Shown: in pieces, positions 33,105-42,726 of the stretch
Layout: each line of letters starts with the position of its first letter
Numbering within the stretch: position 1 is the first letter of the stretch
Source of the DNA: Tsukamurella sp. 8F
Lineage (GTDB): Bacteria; Actinomycetota; Actinomycetes; Mycobacteriales; Mycobacteriaceae
NCBI RefSeq assembly: GCF_029167375.1
Contig: NZ_JARFTP010000012.1
Location: forward strand, 1-64,000
Length of the DNA: 64,000 nt
Direction: 5' to 3'
Notes under the pieces: generated by a model
Told to the model about the DNA's origin: nothing
The model's input: only the letters and a program-made list of their open reading frames with translations
The model's database searches: none
Position numbers and translations under genes: made by a program

Positions 33105-33902
33105 ATGTCCGACATCGCCGATGACACCGTCTCGGTCGAGCGTGAGGAAGGCCTCGTCGTCGTGACCCTGCGCCGGGCCGCGGCAGCGAACTCGCTCGAC
33201 CACGAGCTGAAGACCCGGCTGCTGCAGGTCGTCCAGGCGGTCGCCGCCGACGAGACGGTGCGTGCGGTCCTGCTCGCCGCGGACGGCAGGAACTTCTGCG
33301 TCGGCCAGGATCTCGGCGAGCATGCGACGGGCCTCGCCGCCGACCCGGCTCACGCAATGGACACCGTGGGCGAGCACTACAACCCGCTGCTCACCGCGCT
33401 GGCGGCGATTCGGGTCCCCGTCGTCGTCGCGATCCAGGGGGCCTGCGTCGGGGCGGGCCTGGGCATCGCCCTTGCCGGTGATATCCGTATCGCGGCGGAG
33501 GGAGCGTCGTTCGCGACAGCCTTCACGGCGATCGGGCTCGCCTCCGATTCGGGCCTTACCCGAACTCTCGTGGACGCCGTCGGCGCGAGTCGCGCGCGCG
33601 GCCTGATCCTGCTGGGCGACAGGTTCACCGCTGCCGAGGCGCACGCCTGGGGGATCGTGCATCGCGTCGTCCCCGACGACGACTTGCCCGCCGCGGCGAG
33701 GACGGTCGCGGCACGCCTCGCCGCCGGGCCGACCGCCGGTCTCGTCGCGGCGAAGCGGCTCGTCGCCGACGCGCTGCCACCGCTGGGCGAGGCACTGGAA
33801 CGTGAGCGGACGGCGGCGGAGGCGCTCGGCGCGACCGCCGACCACCGCGCCGCCGTCGCAGCCTTCCTCGACAAGGCCCGTCCCACGTTCACCGGCCGCT
33901 GA
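33105..33902 (+). CDS. paaG: Ring-1,2-epoxyphenylacetyl-CoA isomerase
   Basis: A 265-aa crotonase-fold isomerase that turns the ring epoxide into the seven-membered oxepin-CoA. The catalytic Asp of PaaG appears in GLASDSGLTRTLV, where hydratases carry Glu. It also has GRNFCVGQDLGEH and IQGACVGAGLGIALAGD. It has its own ribosome-binding site (GGAAGGAG) 12 bp after paaH. Confidence 0.93.
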   Translation: MSDIADDTVSVEREEGLVVVTLRRAAAANSLDHELKTRLLQVVQAVAADETVRAVLLAADGRNFCVGQDLGEHATGLAADPAHAMDTVGEHYNPLLTALAAIRVPVVVAIQGACVGAGLGIALAGDIRIAAEGASFATAFTAIGLASDSGLTRTLVDAVGASRARGLILLGDRFTAAEAHAWGIVHRVVPDDDLPAAARTVAARLAAGPTAGLVAAKRLVADALPPLGEALERERTAAEALGATADHRAAVAAFLDKARPTFTGR

Positions 33903-33917
33903 AAGAAGGAGACTCTC

Positions 33918-34859
33918 GTGACCGACACCGCAGCGCTCGAGGAGGACTTCCTCCGCATAGTCGAGTCCGATCAGCGGATCGAACCCCGGGACTGGATGCC
34001 CGCGGGTTACCGCAAGACGCTGATCCGGCAGATCGCACAGCACGCGCATTCCGAGATCATCGGCATGCAGCCCGAGGGCAACTGGCTCACGCGGGCACCT
34101 TCCTTGCGCCGCAAGGCGATCCTCATGGCGAAGGTTCAGGACGAGGCCGGCCACGGCCTGTACCTGTACTCTGCGGCTGAGACCCTCGGAGTCGATCGCG
34201 CCGACCTGACCGACATGCTCATCGAGGGCCGGCAGAAGTACTCGTCGATATTCAACTACCCCGCGCTCACCTATGCCGACGTCGGCGTCATCGGATGGCT
34301 CGTCGACGGCGCCGCGATCTGCAACCAGGTTCCGCTGTGCCGCAGCAGCTTCGGCCCGTACGGCCGGGCCATGATCCGTGTGTGCAAGGAGGAGTCGTTC
34401 CACCAGCGGCAGGGCTACGAGCTCCTGCTGACCATGATGAAGGGCACCGACGCACAGCGCGCGATGGTGCAGGAATCGGTGGACCGCTGGTGGTGGCCGG
34501 CCCTGATGATGTTCGGGCCGCCGGACGACGAGTCGCCCAACTCGGCGCAGTCGATGGAGTGGCGGATCAAGCGGCACACCAACGACGAACTGCGCCAGCG
34601 GTTCGTAGACATGTCGGTACCACAGGCCGAGGTACTCGGCGTGACCTTCCCGGATCCCGACCTGCGGTGGAACCCCGAGCGGAGCTCCTACGACTTCGGT
34701 GAGCCCGACTGGGACGAGTTCGTACAGGTCGTCAAGGGCAACGGTGCGACCAGCATCGAGCGCATCGCGCATCGACGCGCCGCACACGAGGACGGCGCAT
34801 GGGTGCGCGCGGCGGCCGCCGCGTTCGCGGCGAAGAACGACCGGGGGGCGGCGAAGTGA
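33918..34859 (+). CDS. paaA: Phenylacetyl-CoA epoxidase catalytic subunit
   Basis: A 313-aa di-iron monooxygenase subunit that epoxidises the ring of phenylacetyl-CoA with O2. Ferritin-like di-iron ligands are visible in [11 protein letters not shown] and [13 protein letters not shown] (two E-x2-H sites). GTG 33918 follows AAGGAG. The stop codon overlaps paaB (GTGA). Confidence 0.96.
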   Translation: MTDTAALEEDFLRIVESDQRIEPRDWMPAGYRKTLIRQIAQHAHSEIIGMQPEGNWLTRAPSLRRKAILMAKVQDEAGHGLYLYSAAETLGVDRADLTDMLIEGRQKYSSIFNYPALTYADVGVIGWLVDGAAICNQVPLCRSSFGPYGRAMIRVCKEESFHQRQGYELLLTMMKGTDAQRAMVQESVDRWWWPALMMFGPPDDESPNSAQSMEWRIKRHTNDELRQRFVDMSVPQAEVLGVTFPDPDLRWNPERSSYDFGEPDWDEFVQVVKGNGATSIERIAHRRAAHEDGAWVRAAAAAFAAKNDRGAAK

Positions 34860-35152
34860 CCGACCAGGCGAAGATCGAATGGCCGCTGTACGAGGTATTT
34901 CTCCGCGGCAAGCGTGGCCTCAACCACGTGCACGTCGGGTCGTTGCACGCCGCCGACGACGAGATGGCCCTCCGCCACGCCCGTGACGTGTACACGCGCA
35001 GGAACGAGGGAGTCAGCATCTGGGTCGTCCGGTCCACCGACATCACTGCGTCCAGCCCGTCGGAGAAGGACCCCTACTTCGCGCCGAGTGGCGACAAGGT
35101 CTACCGGCACCCCACCTTCTACGAGATCCCCGACACCGTCCCGCACATGTGA
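34856..35152 (+). CDS. paaB: Phenylacetyl-CoA epoxidase subunit PaaB
   Basis: A 98-aa non-catalytic subunit that bridges PaaAC heterodimers in the epoxidase complex. Typical features are [20 protein letters not shown] near the start and Tyr-rich segments at the end. The GTG start overlaps the paaA stop. Confidence 0.94.
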   Translation: MTDQAKIEWPLYEVFLRGKRGLNHVHVGSLHAADDEMALRHARDVYTRRNEGVSIWVVRSTDITASSPSEKDPYFAPSGDKVYRHPTFYEIPDTVPHM

Positions 35153-35158
35153 TGCTGC

Positions 35159-36118
35159 GTGTCCGCCGATCCACAACCCAGCCCCGAACAGGATTCAGCC
35201 ATGATCGATCCCGATAACGCCTATGAGGGGCTCGTCGATACCGACACCCACGGCCAGTGGGCATTCGGCACCAGCTTCGACGAGCCGCTCGCCGGTGTCG
35301 ACACGACGGTGCCGGACGGCGTGGACGTCCATGCGTTGGCCGTCTACTGCTTGATGCTCGGCGACGACGCCCTCATCTCATCGCAACGGCTCACCGAGTG
35401 GTGCACGCGCGCACCGGAACTGGAGGAGGAGGTCGCGCTCGCAAACATCGGGCTGGACCTCGTCGGTCAAGCCCGGCTGTTGCTGGCGCGCGCCGCAGCC
35501 GCGGACCCGTCCGTGGTCCCCCGTATATCGGACACCTCGCCAGTGCCCGACGAGGACGCCCTCGCCTTCTTCCGCGACGAGCCCGGCTTCCTTAACGTCC
35601 GTCTAGTCGAGCTCGACAACGGCGACTTCGCCGAATCCGTCGTCCGACTGCTGGTGTTCACGTCCTGGCGCCTCGCTGCTCTCGACCGGATGCGAGACTC
35701 TCGCGACCCCGTGATCGCGGCCGTCGCGAGCAAAGGCGTGAAAGAGATGACCTACCACCGGGACTACGCCGCCCGCTGGGTAGTCACCCTCGCACGGGGC
35801 ACCGACGAGTCGCGCCGCCGCACGGATCATGCCGTCTCCAAGGTCTGGCCGTACGTGCCGGAACTCTTCGAACCCGCCGACGAGGAGATCGCGCTCGCGA
35901 AGGTCGCTGTCGCCGTCGACCCGCGCGATGTGCGGGCCGAGTTCGACGCCGCGATCGGCCTCGTCTTCGGGGCTGCTGGACTCGACGTGCCGCAGGTGCC
36001 GGGCGTCGGCCGCGTCGGCGGGCGGGCCGGGCGCCAGGGGCTGCACACAGAGGCCCTCAGCCGGATCCTCGCCGAGATGCAGTCGGTCGCACGGGCTCAT
36101 CCAGAAGGGAGGTGGTGA
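35159..36118 (+). CDS. paaC: Phenylacetyl-CoA epoxidase structural subunit PaaC
   Basis: A 319-aa ferritin-like subunit that pairs with PaaA. Family blocks are LGDDALISSQRLTEW, EVALANIGLDLVGQARLL, NGDFAESVVR and KEMTYHRDYAARWV. The GTG at 35159 gives an N-terminal extension of about 14 residues; an internal ATG at 35201 is the alternative start. Confidence 0.95.
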   Translation: MSADPQPSPEQDSAMIDPDNAYEGLVDTDTHGQWAFGTSFDEPLAGVDTTVPDGVDVHALAVYCLMLGDDALISSQRLTEWCTRAPELEEEVALANIGLDLVGQARLLLARAAAADPSVVPRISDTSPVPDEDALAFFRDEPGFLNVRLVELDNGDFAESVVRLLVFTSWRLAALDRMRDSRDPVIAAVASKGVKEMTYHRDYAARWVVTLARGTDESRRRTDHAVSKVWPYVPELFEPADEEIALAKVAVAVDPRDVRAEFDAAIGLVFGAAGLDVPQVPGVGRVGGRAGRQGLHTEALSRILAEMQSVARAHPEGRW

Positions 36119-36119
36119 C

Positions 36120-36653
36120 GTGACGTCACCCCTGCGGTGCACCCGCGCCACGACCACGGTGCTCCGGATCGCCGAGGAGATCGTCGGCGCCGTCCTCGAT
36201 CCCGAGATGCCGCAGGTGACCCTGGCCGACCTGGGGATCGTTCGCGGGGTCACCTCGACCGGGTCTGGGGTCGAGGTGACCATCACGCCCACCTACTCCG
36301 GATGTCCCGCGATGGGCACGATCCGCAGCGACATCGTGGCGGCGTTGCAGGCGGCGGGTTTCGGTGAGGTCACGATCCTCACGGCACTGACTCCGGCGTG
36401 GACCACAGACTGGATCAGCGAGGCCGGACGTGCGAAGCTGCGCGCCGCAGGATATTCCACGCCTGGTGCGGCGCCCCGCCGGCCCGACGGTCCCGTCCCG
36501 CTCACCCTCGTTCCGCTGCCGCGGAGCATCACCTGTCCCGTCTGCGGATCCACCGACACACGTCTCGACTCCGAGTTCGGCGCCACGCCCTGCAAGGCCC
36601 TCTACCGCTGCCTGGGCTGCCGTGAACCGTTCGACCATGTGAAGGAGATCTGA
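36120..36653 (+). CDS. paaD: Epoxidase assembly/Fe-S protein PaaD
   Basis: A 177-aa protein. The N-terminal two thirds are a MIP18/SufT-like (DUF59) domain with TPTYSGCPAM. The C-terminus is a zinc-ribbon-like Cys cluster (CPVCG and C..C in YRCLGC). It is thought to help mature the iron centres of the PaaABCE complex. The GTG at 36120 lies behind GGGAGGTG, 1 bp after paaC; its stop overlaps paaE (TGATG). Confidence 0.93.
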   Translation: MTSPLRCTRATTTVLRIAEEIVGAVLDPEMPQVTLADLGIVRGVTSTGSGVEVTITPTYSGCPAMGTIRSDIVAALQAAGFGEVTILTALTPAWTTDWISEAGRAKLRAAGYSTPGAAPRRPDGPVPLTLVPLPRSITCPVCGSTDTRLDSEFGATPCKALYRCLGCREPFDHVKEI

Positions 36654-37747
36654 TGACCGCAGCCGCCCTCTCGTCCGCCAAGGCGCGTGGCCGCGGCTTC
36701 CACGCCCTCACAGTCGCGGAGGTCGAGTCCCTGTGCGACGACGCCGTCGCCGTTACTTTCAGTGTGCCGGAGGAGCTCGCGGACGAGTTCGCCTTCGCCG
36801 CCGGGCAGTCGCTGACGTTCCGCCGCATCGTCGACGGTGTCGAGCACCGTCGCTCCTACTCGATCTGCTCGTCCGTGGGACAGCGTCCGCGCGTGGGCGT
36901 CAGGGAGGTTTCCGGGGGCCTGTTCTCCACCTGGCTGGTGCGTGACGTGAAGGCCGGCGACACGATCGATGTGCAGGGGCCCACCGGTGTTTTCGCGGCC
37001 GACCCCGAAGCCGGTGGAGTGCACGTGCTCATCGCCGCGGGCTCGGGGATCACTCCGATGCTGTCGATCGCCGGAACGATGCTCGCGAACCCCGAGGCCC
37101 GCGTCGTCCTGGTGTACGGCAACCGGCGCACCCGGTCCGTGATGTTCGCGGACGAGATCGCAGATCTGAAGGACCGGTACCGCGACCGCTTCGACGTCAT
37201 CCACATCCTGTCCCGCGAGCCGCGCGACGTCGAACTATTCAGCGGCCGTGTCGATTCGGAGCGGCTGCGGACGCTGTTGCGGACAGTCATCCCCAGCGCG
37301 GACGTGGATCACTACTGGCTGTGCGGTCCGCACGGGATGGTCGCGGACGCGGAGTCCGTCCTGGGCGAGATCGACGTCGACCGGGGGCGGATCCACCGAG
37401 AGCTGTTCTACGTCGACGACGGCACGCCGCCCCCGCAGGAGAAGCATCGTGAGCCGGGAATCACCGGACCGAGCAGCGAGGTCACCGTTGTGCTCGACGG
37501 CCGCAGTGTAGCCGGAACCGTGTCGCGCGCGGACACGATCCTCGACGGGGCGGAGGATTTCCGCTCGGATCTGCCGTTCGCGTGCAAGGGCGGCGTGTGT
37601 GGCACCTGCCGCGCAAAGGTGTTGTGCGGCGCCGTCGATATGGTCCGCAACTACGCGCTCGAGGAGGACGAGGTCGAGGCCGGCTTCATCCTCACCTGTC
37701 AGACATACCCGACGAGTGACGACGTCACCGTCGACTTCGACGCCTGA
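36653..37747 (+). CDS. paaE: Phenylacetyl-CoA epoxidase reductase
   Basis: A 364-aa reductase passing electrons from NADPH to the PaaA di-iron site. Order of domains: FAD-binding (RRSYSICSS), NAD(P)-binding (AAGSGITPMLSI, YGNRR), and a C-terminal plant-type 2Fe-2S domain with the C-x4-C-x2-C...C pattern in CKGGVCGTC...LTCQ. Start ATG overlaps the paaD stop. Confidence 0.96.
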   Translation: MTAAALSSAKARGRGFHALTVAEVESLCDDAVAVTFSVPEELADEFAFAAGQSLTFRRIVDGVEHRRSYSICSSVGQRPRVGVREVSGGLFSTWLVRDVKAGDTIDVQGPTGVFAADPEAGGVHVLIAAGSGITPMLSIAGTMLANPEARVVLVYGNRRTRSVMFADEIADLKDRYRDRFDVIHILSREPRDVELFSGRVDSERLRTLLRTVIPSADVDHYWLCGPHGMVADAESVLGEIDVDRGRIHRELFYVDDGTPPPQEKHREPGITGPSSEVTVVLDGRSVAGTVSRADTILDGAEDFRSDLPFACKGGVCGTCRAKVLCGAVDMVRNYALEEDEVEAGFILTCQTYPTSDDVTVDFDA

Positions 37748-37755
37748 GACCAAGG

Positions 37756-39060
37756 ATGACCATGACCACAGCACCGGCCTCGACCGAGGATATCGAGTTC
37801 GCGTCCAGAGACCGTATCGCCGCCGTCCAGCTGGAGCGGCTCAAGTGGAGCATCGCGTACTCCTACGAGAACGTGCCGCATTACAGGAGGTCTTTCGACG
37901 AGGTGGGTGTGCATCCCAGCGACCTCACGGAGCTGTCGGACCTCGCGAAATTCCCGTTCACAACCAAGGCGGATCTGCGGGCGAACTATCCGTTCGGAAT
38001 GTTCGCCGTTCCGCGCGAACAGGTTTCGCGCATCCACGCATCGTCGGGTACCACCGGTCGCCCCACCGTCGTCGGGTACACCGCGAAGGACATAACCACG
38101 TGGGCCGACGTGGTGGCCCGCTCGTTGCGCGCCGGGGGCGTGCGCCCGGGTGACCGCGTGCACGTCGCGTACGGCTACGGCCTGTTCACCGGTGGTATGG
38201 GTGTGCACTACGGCGCGGAGCGGCTCGGTTGTGCCGTGATCCCGATGTCCGGCGGGCAGACGGAGAAGCAGGTCCAGTTGATCCGCGACTTCGAGCCGGA
38301 CGCCATCATGGTGACGCCGTCGTACATGCTCACGATCCTCGACAAGATGGTCTCGATGGGTATCGATCCGACGACGAACTCGCTGAGGGTCGGTGTGTTC
38401 GGGGCCGAGCCGTGGACAGAGAAGATGCGGTCCGAGCTGGAGCGCGATATGGGGTTGTCTGCTGTCGACATATACGGTCTGTCGGAGGTCATGGGCCCCG
38501 GCGTGGCGATGGAATGTGCAGAGACGAAGGACGGCCTGCACATCTGGGAGGACCACTTCTACCCCGAGATCATCGATCCGACAACGGGCGAGGTCATGCC
38601 GGACGGTGAGCGGGGCGAACTGGTCTTCACGTCACTCACCAAGGAAGCGACACCGATCATCCGTTATCGCACAAGGGATCTCACCCGTCTGTTGCCGGGC
38701 ACCGCGCGATCGATGCGGCGGATGGAGAAGATCACCGGTCGTACGGACGACATGATCATCCTGCGTGGCGTCAATCTGTTCCCGACGCAGATAGAGGAGC
38801 TGATCCTGGGTATCGACGCGCTCGCGCCGCAGTTCCAGTGCATTCTCGAACGTCCTGACCGAATGGATCAGTTGACCGTTCGGGTCGAGTACCGGCCGGA
38901 CGCGCCGTCCGCGACGCATGCCGCTGCGGGCCGGATCCTGCAGAAGCTCGTCAAGGACAGGATCGGCGTCACGGTCGCGGTCGACGTGGTGGAGCCCGGC
39001 GGGCTCGAGCGATCGGTCGGGAAAGCCCGAAGGGTTCTGGATCGACGGCCGCGGGACTAG
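37756..39060 (+). CDS. paaK: Phenylacetate-CoA ligase
   Basis: A 434-aa AMP-forming ligase that activates phenylacetate to phenylacetyl-CoA, the entry step. The ATP loop SSGTTGRPTVV, the YGLSEVMGPG motif, ELVFTSLTKEATPIIRYRTRD and the C-terminal GRTDDMIILRGVN-FPTQIE are all in place. It follows paaE after 8 bp and is followed after 9 bp by an AraC regulator, so the transcript may continue into that gene. Confidence 0.96.
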   Translation: MTMTTAPASTEDIEFASRDRIAAVQLERLKWSIAYSYENVPHYRRSFDEVGVHPSDLTELSDLAKFPFTTKADLRANYPFGMFAVPREQVSRIHASSGTTGRPTVVGYTAKDITTWADVVARSLRAGGVRPGDRVHVAYGYGLFTGGMGVHYGAERLGCAVIPMSGGQTEKQVQLIRDFEPDAIMVTPSYMLTILDKMVSMGIDPTTNSLRVGVFGAEPWTEKMRSELERDMGLSAVDIYGLSEVMGPGVAMECAETKDGLHIWEDHFYPEIIDPTTGEVMPDGERGELVFTSLTKEATPIIRYRTRDLTRLLPGTARSMRRMEKITGRTDDMIILRGVNLFPTQIEELILGIDALAPQFQCILERPDRMDQLTVRVEYRPDAPSATHAAAGRILQKLVKDRIGVTVAVDVVEPGGLERSVGKARRVLDRRPRD

Positions 39061-39069
39061 GCTGCGCCC

Positions 39070-40044
39070 ATGACGACGGCCTGTACGCGCTTCGACGCCG
39101 CAGAGCTGGACCACGCGGATCGCTTCGACGCGTGGTACGAGACGGTGCGCAGCAGCTTCGTGCCCCTGCGTGCCGACGCATCGGAGCCCGCGGCGTTCAC
39201 CGGTCGGCTCGTCGCTCAGACGATGGGTGGGCTGGCGATCAGTACCGTCGCCGCGACCGGGGTGACGGTGCGCCGGACGCGGCGCGAGATAGCCTCCGGT
39301 GACCCCGGTTTCGTCAAGGTGGGGCTCCAGCTGCTCGGCCGGGGCGCCGTCACCCAGGACGGTCGGACGACGATGCTCGATGCCGGTGACTTCGCCGTCT
39401 ACGACACCTCCCGCCCGTACCGGCTCGACTACGAAGACGCATTCGCGGTCTTCGTAGTCATGGCGCCGAGCGAGCGGTTGCGGATCCCACGCCCGCGGCT
39501 CTCCGAGTTGACCGCCCAGAGGTTCGACGGGCGGTACGGGTTGCCGGCGATGGTCTCGCGTCTGCTCGGCGAGCTCAGCCGGCAGCTCGACGACTTGCCG
39601 GTGCGCAGTGACCCGGTCGTCGCCGACGCCGTGCTGGACCTGCTCACGGCGACCCTGGCCGACCGGATGGACGTCGACCCGGCGGCGGACGCGCATCGGC
39701 GCGCACTACTCCTCGAGATCCAGACCGGCATCATCTCGCGGCTCGCGGAACCAGACCTCACCGTGCCGGACATCGCTTCTGCGCACCACGTGTCCGTGCG
39801 CTATCTGCAGAAGCTCTTCGGCGAACACGGGGAGACGGTGAGTGGCTGGGTGCGGGCCCGTCGCCTCGAGCGGATCCGGCGCGACCTCGCCAACCCCGCT
39901 ATGGCCGATCGCACCGTCGCCTCCATCGGAGCCCGGTGGGGTATCGAGAACGCCGCCGCACTGTCCAGGTTGTTCCGTGCGGAGGTCGGCTGCACGCCAA
40001 CGGAGTTCCGCGCGACCGCCGCACGCTGGAGTGCGAGCGTCTGA
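39070..40044 (+). CDS. AraC-family regulator
   Basis: A 324-aa regulator. The N-terminal part (about 20-190) is a cupin-like ligand domain of the AraC_binding_2 type. Residues 220-320 hold the two helix-turn-helix units (PDIASAHHVSVRYLQKLF and the second near SIGARWGIENAAALSRLF). It lies between paaK and an alcohol dehydrogenase gene 160 bp downstream and probably activates that gene. Start ATG 39070 is 9 bp from paaK, but it may also have its own promoter. Confidence 0.9.
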   Translation: MTTACTRFDAAELDHADRFDAWYETVRSSFVPLRADASEPAAFTGRLVAQTMGGLAISTVAATGVTVRRTRREIASGDPGFVKVGLQLLGRGAVTQDGRTTMLDAGDFAVYDTSRPYRLDYEDAFAVFVVMAPSERLRIPRPRLSELTAQRFDGRYGLPAMVSRLLGELSRQLDDLPVRSDPVVADAVLDLLTATLADRMDVDPAADAHRRALLLEIQTGIISRLAEPDLTVPDIASAHHVSVRYLQKLFGEHGETVSGWVRARRLERIRRDLANPAMADRTVASIGARWGIENAAALSRLFRAEVGCTPTEFRATAARWSASV

Positions 40045-40118
40045 CGCGTCGCACTGCCGCCCACTGCACCGGTGGAGCCATGAGCCCCGGCCGACGGTGC
40101 GCCGGAGGGTAATGGTCG

Positions 40119-40140
40119 TGCGCACATAGGCAACTGCGCA
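40119..40140. promoter_or_regulatory. Repeated TGCGCA motif upstream of alcohol dehydrogenase
   Basis: Two TGCGCA hexamers separated by 10 bp lie 64 bp before the dehydrogenase start. AraC activators bind repeated half-sites, so this is a candidate site for the adjacent regulator. The pattern is short and could be chance in such GC-rich DNA. Confidence 0.3.
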
Positions 40141-40203
40141 TGGGTCGATCCGAGCAGACTCGTGTTCTGAGCCACACCACCAGCACGACGGAGGATCAGA
40201 CAC

Positions 40204-41316
40204 ATGAAGACGCAGGCAGCGGCGATCTTTGAACCGGGACAGGACTGGCAGATCGAGGAGCTCGAGCTCGACGCGCCGAAGTGGGGTGAGGTACAGGTCG
40301 AGCTGGCCGCGTCCGGCATGTGCCATTCGGACGAGCACGTGCGAGACGGCAGCGTCATCGTCGGAATGTACCCGTACATCGGGGGCCACGAGGGTGCCGG
40401 AGTCGTGACGGCCATCGGCCCCGGCGTCACGACGCTGGAGGTGGGCGACCATGTGGCGCTGGGCTTCATCCCCGCGTGCGGGCGCTGTCGTGCGTGTGCG
40501 ACCGGTATGTCGAGCATCTGCGACCTGGGCGCGAACCTGCTGGTCGGAGCGCAGATTCTGGACGGTACGGCGCGCCATCACATCCGGGGCGAGGACGCGG
40601 GCCTGATGTGTCTGCTCGGAACGTTCGCGCCGCACACCGTGGTCAACGAGGCGTCCTGTGTGAAGCTCACCAACGACATACCACTCGACAAAGCCGCGCT
40701 GGTCGGCTGCGGCGTCACGACCGGCTGGGGCTCGTCGGTGTACGCGGCCGGAGTATCGGCGGGGGAGACCGTCGTCGTGCTCGGTATGGGCGGCGTCGGT
40801 TGTGGTGCGGTGCAGGGTGCGCATCTGGCGGGCGCCCGCCATGTGGTCCTCGTCGATCCGTCACCGTTCAAGCGCGAGCAGGGCAAGGTCTTCGGCGCCA
40901 CGCACACGGTCGCGACGATCGAGGAGGCGCTGCCGCTGCTGGAGGAACTCACGTGGGGCCACCTCGCCGACAAGGTGCTGATCACCGTCGACGTGGCGCG
41001 CGGCGATCTTGTCGCGCCGGCGATGAGTCTGGTGGCGAAAGGCGGTGTATGCGTGCAGGTCTCGGTCGGAAAGCCTGACGATATCGACGTCCAGATGAGC
41101 CTGTTCGATCTGACTGCCATGCGCAAGACCTTCAAGGGCTCGTGGTTCGGCAACGCCAACATCCGCTTCGACATCCCCCACCTGCTCCGGCTCTATATGG
41201 AGGGGCAGCTCAAGCTCGACGAGATGATCACCCGCGAGTACACCCTCGACCAGGTGAACGACGGATACGCCGCCATGCGCCGCGCGGAGAACGTGCGCGG
41301 GCTCATCCGCTACTGA
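40204..41316 (+). CDS. Zinc-dependent alcohol dehydrogenase, NDMA-dependent type
   Basis: A 370-aa medium-chain dehydrogenase with catalytic zinc ligands in GMCHSDEH, GGHEGAG and the later GCGVTTGWG. The structural-zinc cysteine loop CGRCRACATGMSSIC has 3 of the usual 4 Cys in tight spacing. The NAD loop is GMGGVGCGAVQGAHLAGA. The sequence style fits the actinobacterial NDMA-dependent alcohol dehydrogenases that keep NAD tightly bound and need a separate electron acceptor. A GGAGGA ribosome-binding site precedes ATG 40204. Substrate unknown; an aromatic alcohol feeding phenylacetate metabolism is possible but unproven. Confidence 0.9.
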   Translation: MKTQAAAIFEPGQDWQIEELELDAPKWGEVQVELAASGMCHSDEHVRDGSVIVGMYPYIGGHEGAGVVTAIGPGVTTLEVGDHVALGFIPACGRCRACATGMSSICDLGANLLVGAQILDGTARHHIRGEDAGLMCLLGTFAPHTVVNEASCVKLTNDIPLDKAALVGCGVTTGWGSSVYAAGVSAGETVVVLGMGGVGCGAVQGAHLAGARHVVLVDPSPFKREQGKVFGATHTVATIEEALPLLEELTWGHLADKVLITVDVARGDLVAPAMSLVAKGGVCVQVSVGKPDDIDVQMSLFDLTAMRKTFKGSWFGNANIRFDIPHLLRLYMEGQLKLDEMITREYTLDQVNDGYAAMRRAENVRGLIRY

Positions 41317-41391
41317 CAGTCCCGCTCGGTCGTCGGCTGACCAGGGACCCACCGTGGCGGGCCGGGGAGGGGTCGGGCGCAGAATGGAGGG

Positions 41392-42300
41392 ATGCGGGTC
41401 GCGTTGGTGCTGGGGAGCGGAGGAGCCAGGGGGTACGCGCATATCGGCGTGATCGCGGAGATCCTCGCACGCGACCACGAGATCGTCGGAGTCTCGGGAT
41501 CATCGATGGGTGCACTCGTAGGTGGCCTGCACGCTGCCGGGCGGCTCGCGGAGTACGCGGAGTGGGCGGGGAGCCTCACACAGCGGGCGATGCTGCGGTT
41601 GCTCGATCCGTCACTGACCGCCGCCGGCGTTCTGCGTGCGGAGAAGATCCTCGAGGCCGTGCGTGACATCGCCGGGGACGTCGACGTCGAGGATCTGCCG
41701 GTTCCCTTCACGTCGGTCGCGACCGACATGCTCGCCGGCCGTTCGGTGTGGATCCAGCGAGGGCCGCTGCACGACGCGATCCGTGCGTCGATCGCGATCC
41801 CGGGTGTCATAGCGCCGCATGTCCTCGACGGCCGGCTGCTGGCGGACGGCGGGATCCTCGAGCCGATCCCGATCGGCCCCGTCGCCGCCTTGGACGCGGA
41901 CGCGGTCATCGCGGTGTCCCTGTCCGGAGAGGACCCCGCCGCCCGGCCGGGTGAGCGGTTGGGGCGGCGCTGGCGCGCGACGTCCGCACTACTCGACACG
42001 AAGGCGGCGAAGACGGTGCTCGACACCCCTTCGGGCCGTGCGATGTTCGGGCGCTTCGTGGACGACGTCGACGATGACGAGACGGCGCCGCGCCTCGGCG
42101 GTTTCGAGGTCATGAACCGCACTATCGATATCGCCCAGGGGGCGCTCGCTCGGCACGCCCTGGCCGCCTATCCGGTGGACCTTCTCATCGAGATCCCGCG
42201 CACCGTATGCCGGAGCCTGGAGTTCCACCGAGCCGTCGAGGTCATCGGTGTGGGGCGGGCCGTCGCCCGGCAGGCGCTCGAGGATTGGGAGGAAGTGTGA
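41392..42300 (+). CDS. Patatin-like phospholipase
   Basis: A 302-aa lipid acyl hydrolase. The Ser-Asp dyad is visible as GVSGSSMG (G-x-S-x-G) and DGGI; the oxyanion loop is GSGGARGYAHIG at the N-terminus. There is no signal peptide. The family hydrolyses phospholipids or other acyl esters. The ATG at 41392 begins directly with the conserved strand MRVALVLGSGG. It converges on the dodecin gene with only 9 bp between stop codons. Confidence 0.92.
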   Translation: MRVALVLGSGGARGYAHIGVIAEILARDHEIVGVSGSSMGALVGGLHAAGRLAEYAEWAGSLTQRAMLRLLDPSLTAAGVLRAEKILEAVRDIAGDVDVEDLPVPFTSVATDMLAGRSVWIQRGPLHDAIRASIAIPGVIAPHVLDGRLLADGGILEPIPIGPVAALDADAVIAVSLSGEDPAARPGERLGRRWRATSALLDTKAAKTVLDTPSGRAMFGRFVDDVDDDETAPRLGGFEVMNRTIDIAQGALARHALAAYPVDLLIEIPRTVCRSLEFHRAVEVIGVGRAVARQALEDWEEV

Positions 42301-42309
42301 CCGATCAGG

Positions 42310-42519
42310 TCACTCCTCCATGCGGAACCCGATCTTGAGGGTCACCTGCGTGTGCCCGACTCTGCCGTCGTCGATGTGGCCGCGGGTGGAGACCACCTCG
42401 AACCATTCGAGGTTGCGCACGGTCTGCGACGCGCGTGCGATGGCGTTGGCGATTGCTGCATCGGATCCGTCGGGGGAGGAGCCGACGACCTCGATCTGGC
42501 GGTAAACGTGATTCGTCAT
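42310..42519 (-). CDS. Dodecin (flavin-binding)
   Basis: A 69-aa small protein beginning [18 protein letters not shown] and containing [14 protein letters not shown]. The central Trp sandwiches flavin in the dodecamer. Dodecins store or buffer FMN/FAD and CoA-type ligands. Length and motif are fully typical. Confidence 0.95.
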   Translation of the reverse strand: MTNHVYRQIEVVGSSPDGSDAAIANAIARASQTVRNLEWFEVVSTRGHIDDGRVGHTQVTLKIGFRMEE

Positions 42520-42675
42520 GCCTCGATCGTGACACCCGTGGCGGTGCTGTGGGCAGGAATGGACGCGGCGCGGGTGAGGCGGTCGTCCGAATCGCCGGCC
42601 CAGAGGTGAAGCATCGCCGTCGGGGGGATGGCGCCGCGGATCCACCGTGAACTGGACCGACCGTGGGTGTGCCGG

Positions 42676-42702
42676 GGCCCGCCCCAGGCTGTGGGGCGGG
42701 CC
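42676..42702. terminator. Terminator hairpin after DHA2 exporter gene
   Basis: GGCCCGCCCC and GGGGCGGGCC form a perfect 10-bp stem around a 7-base loop (AGGCTGT). It lies 25 bp downstream of the exporter stop codon and upstream of dodecin. Confidence 0.7.
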
Positions 42703-42726
42703 ATGCCGTGCCGCAGGGGGCCGAGT

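Noticed and set aside
42516-42704. 62-aa frame between dodecin and the exporter
   Set aside because: It contains the strong terminator hairpin, overlaps the dodecin start and has no ribosome-binding site.
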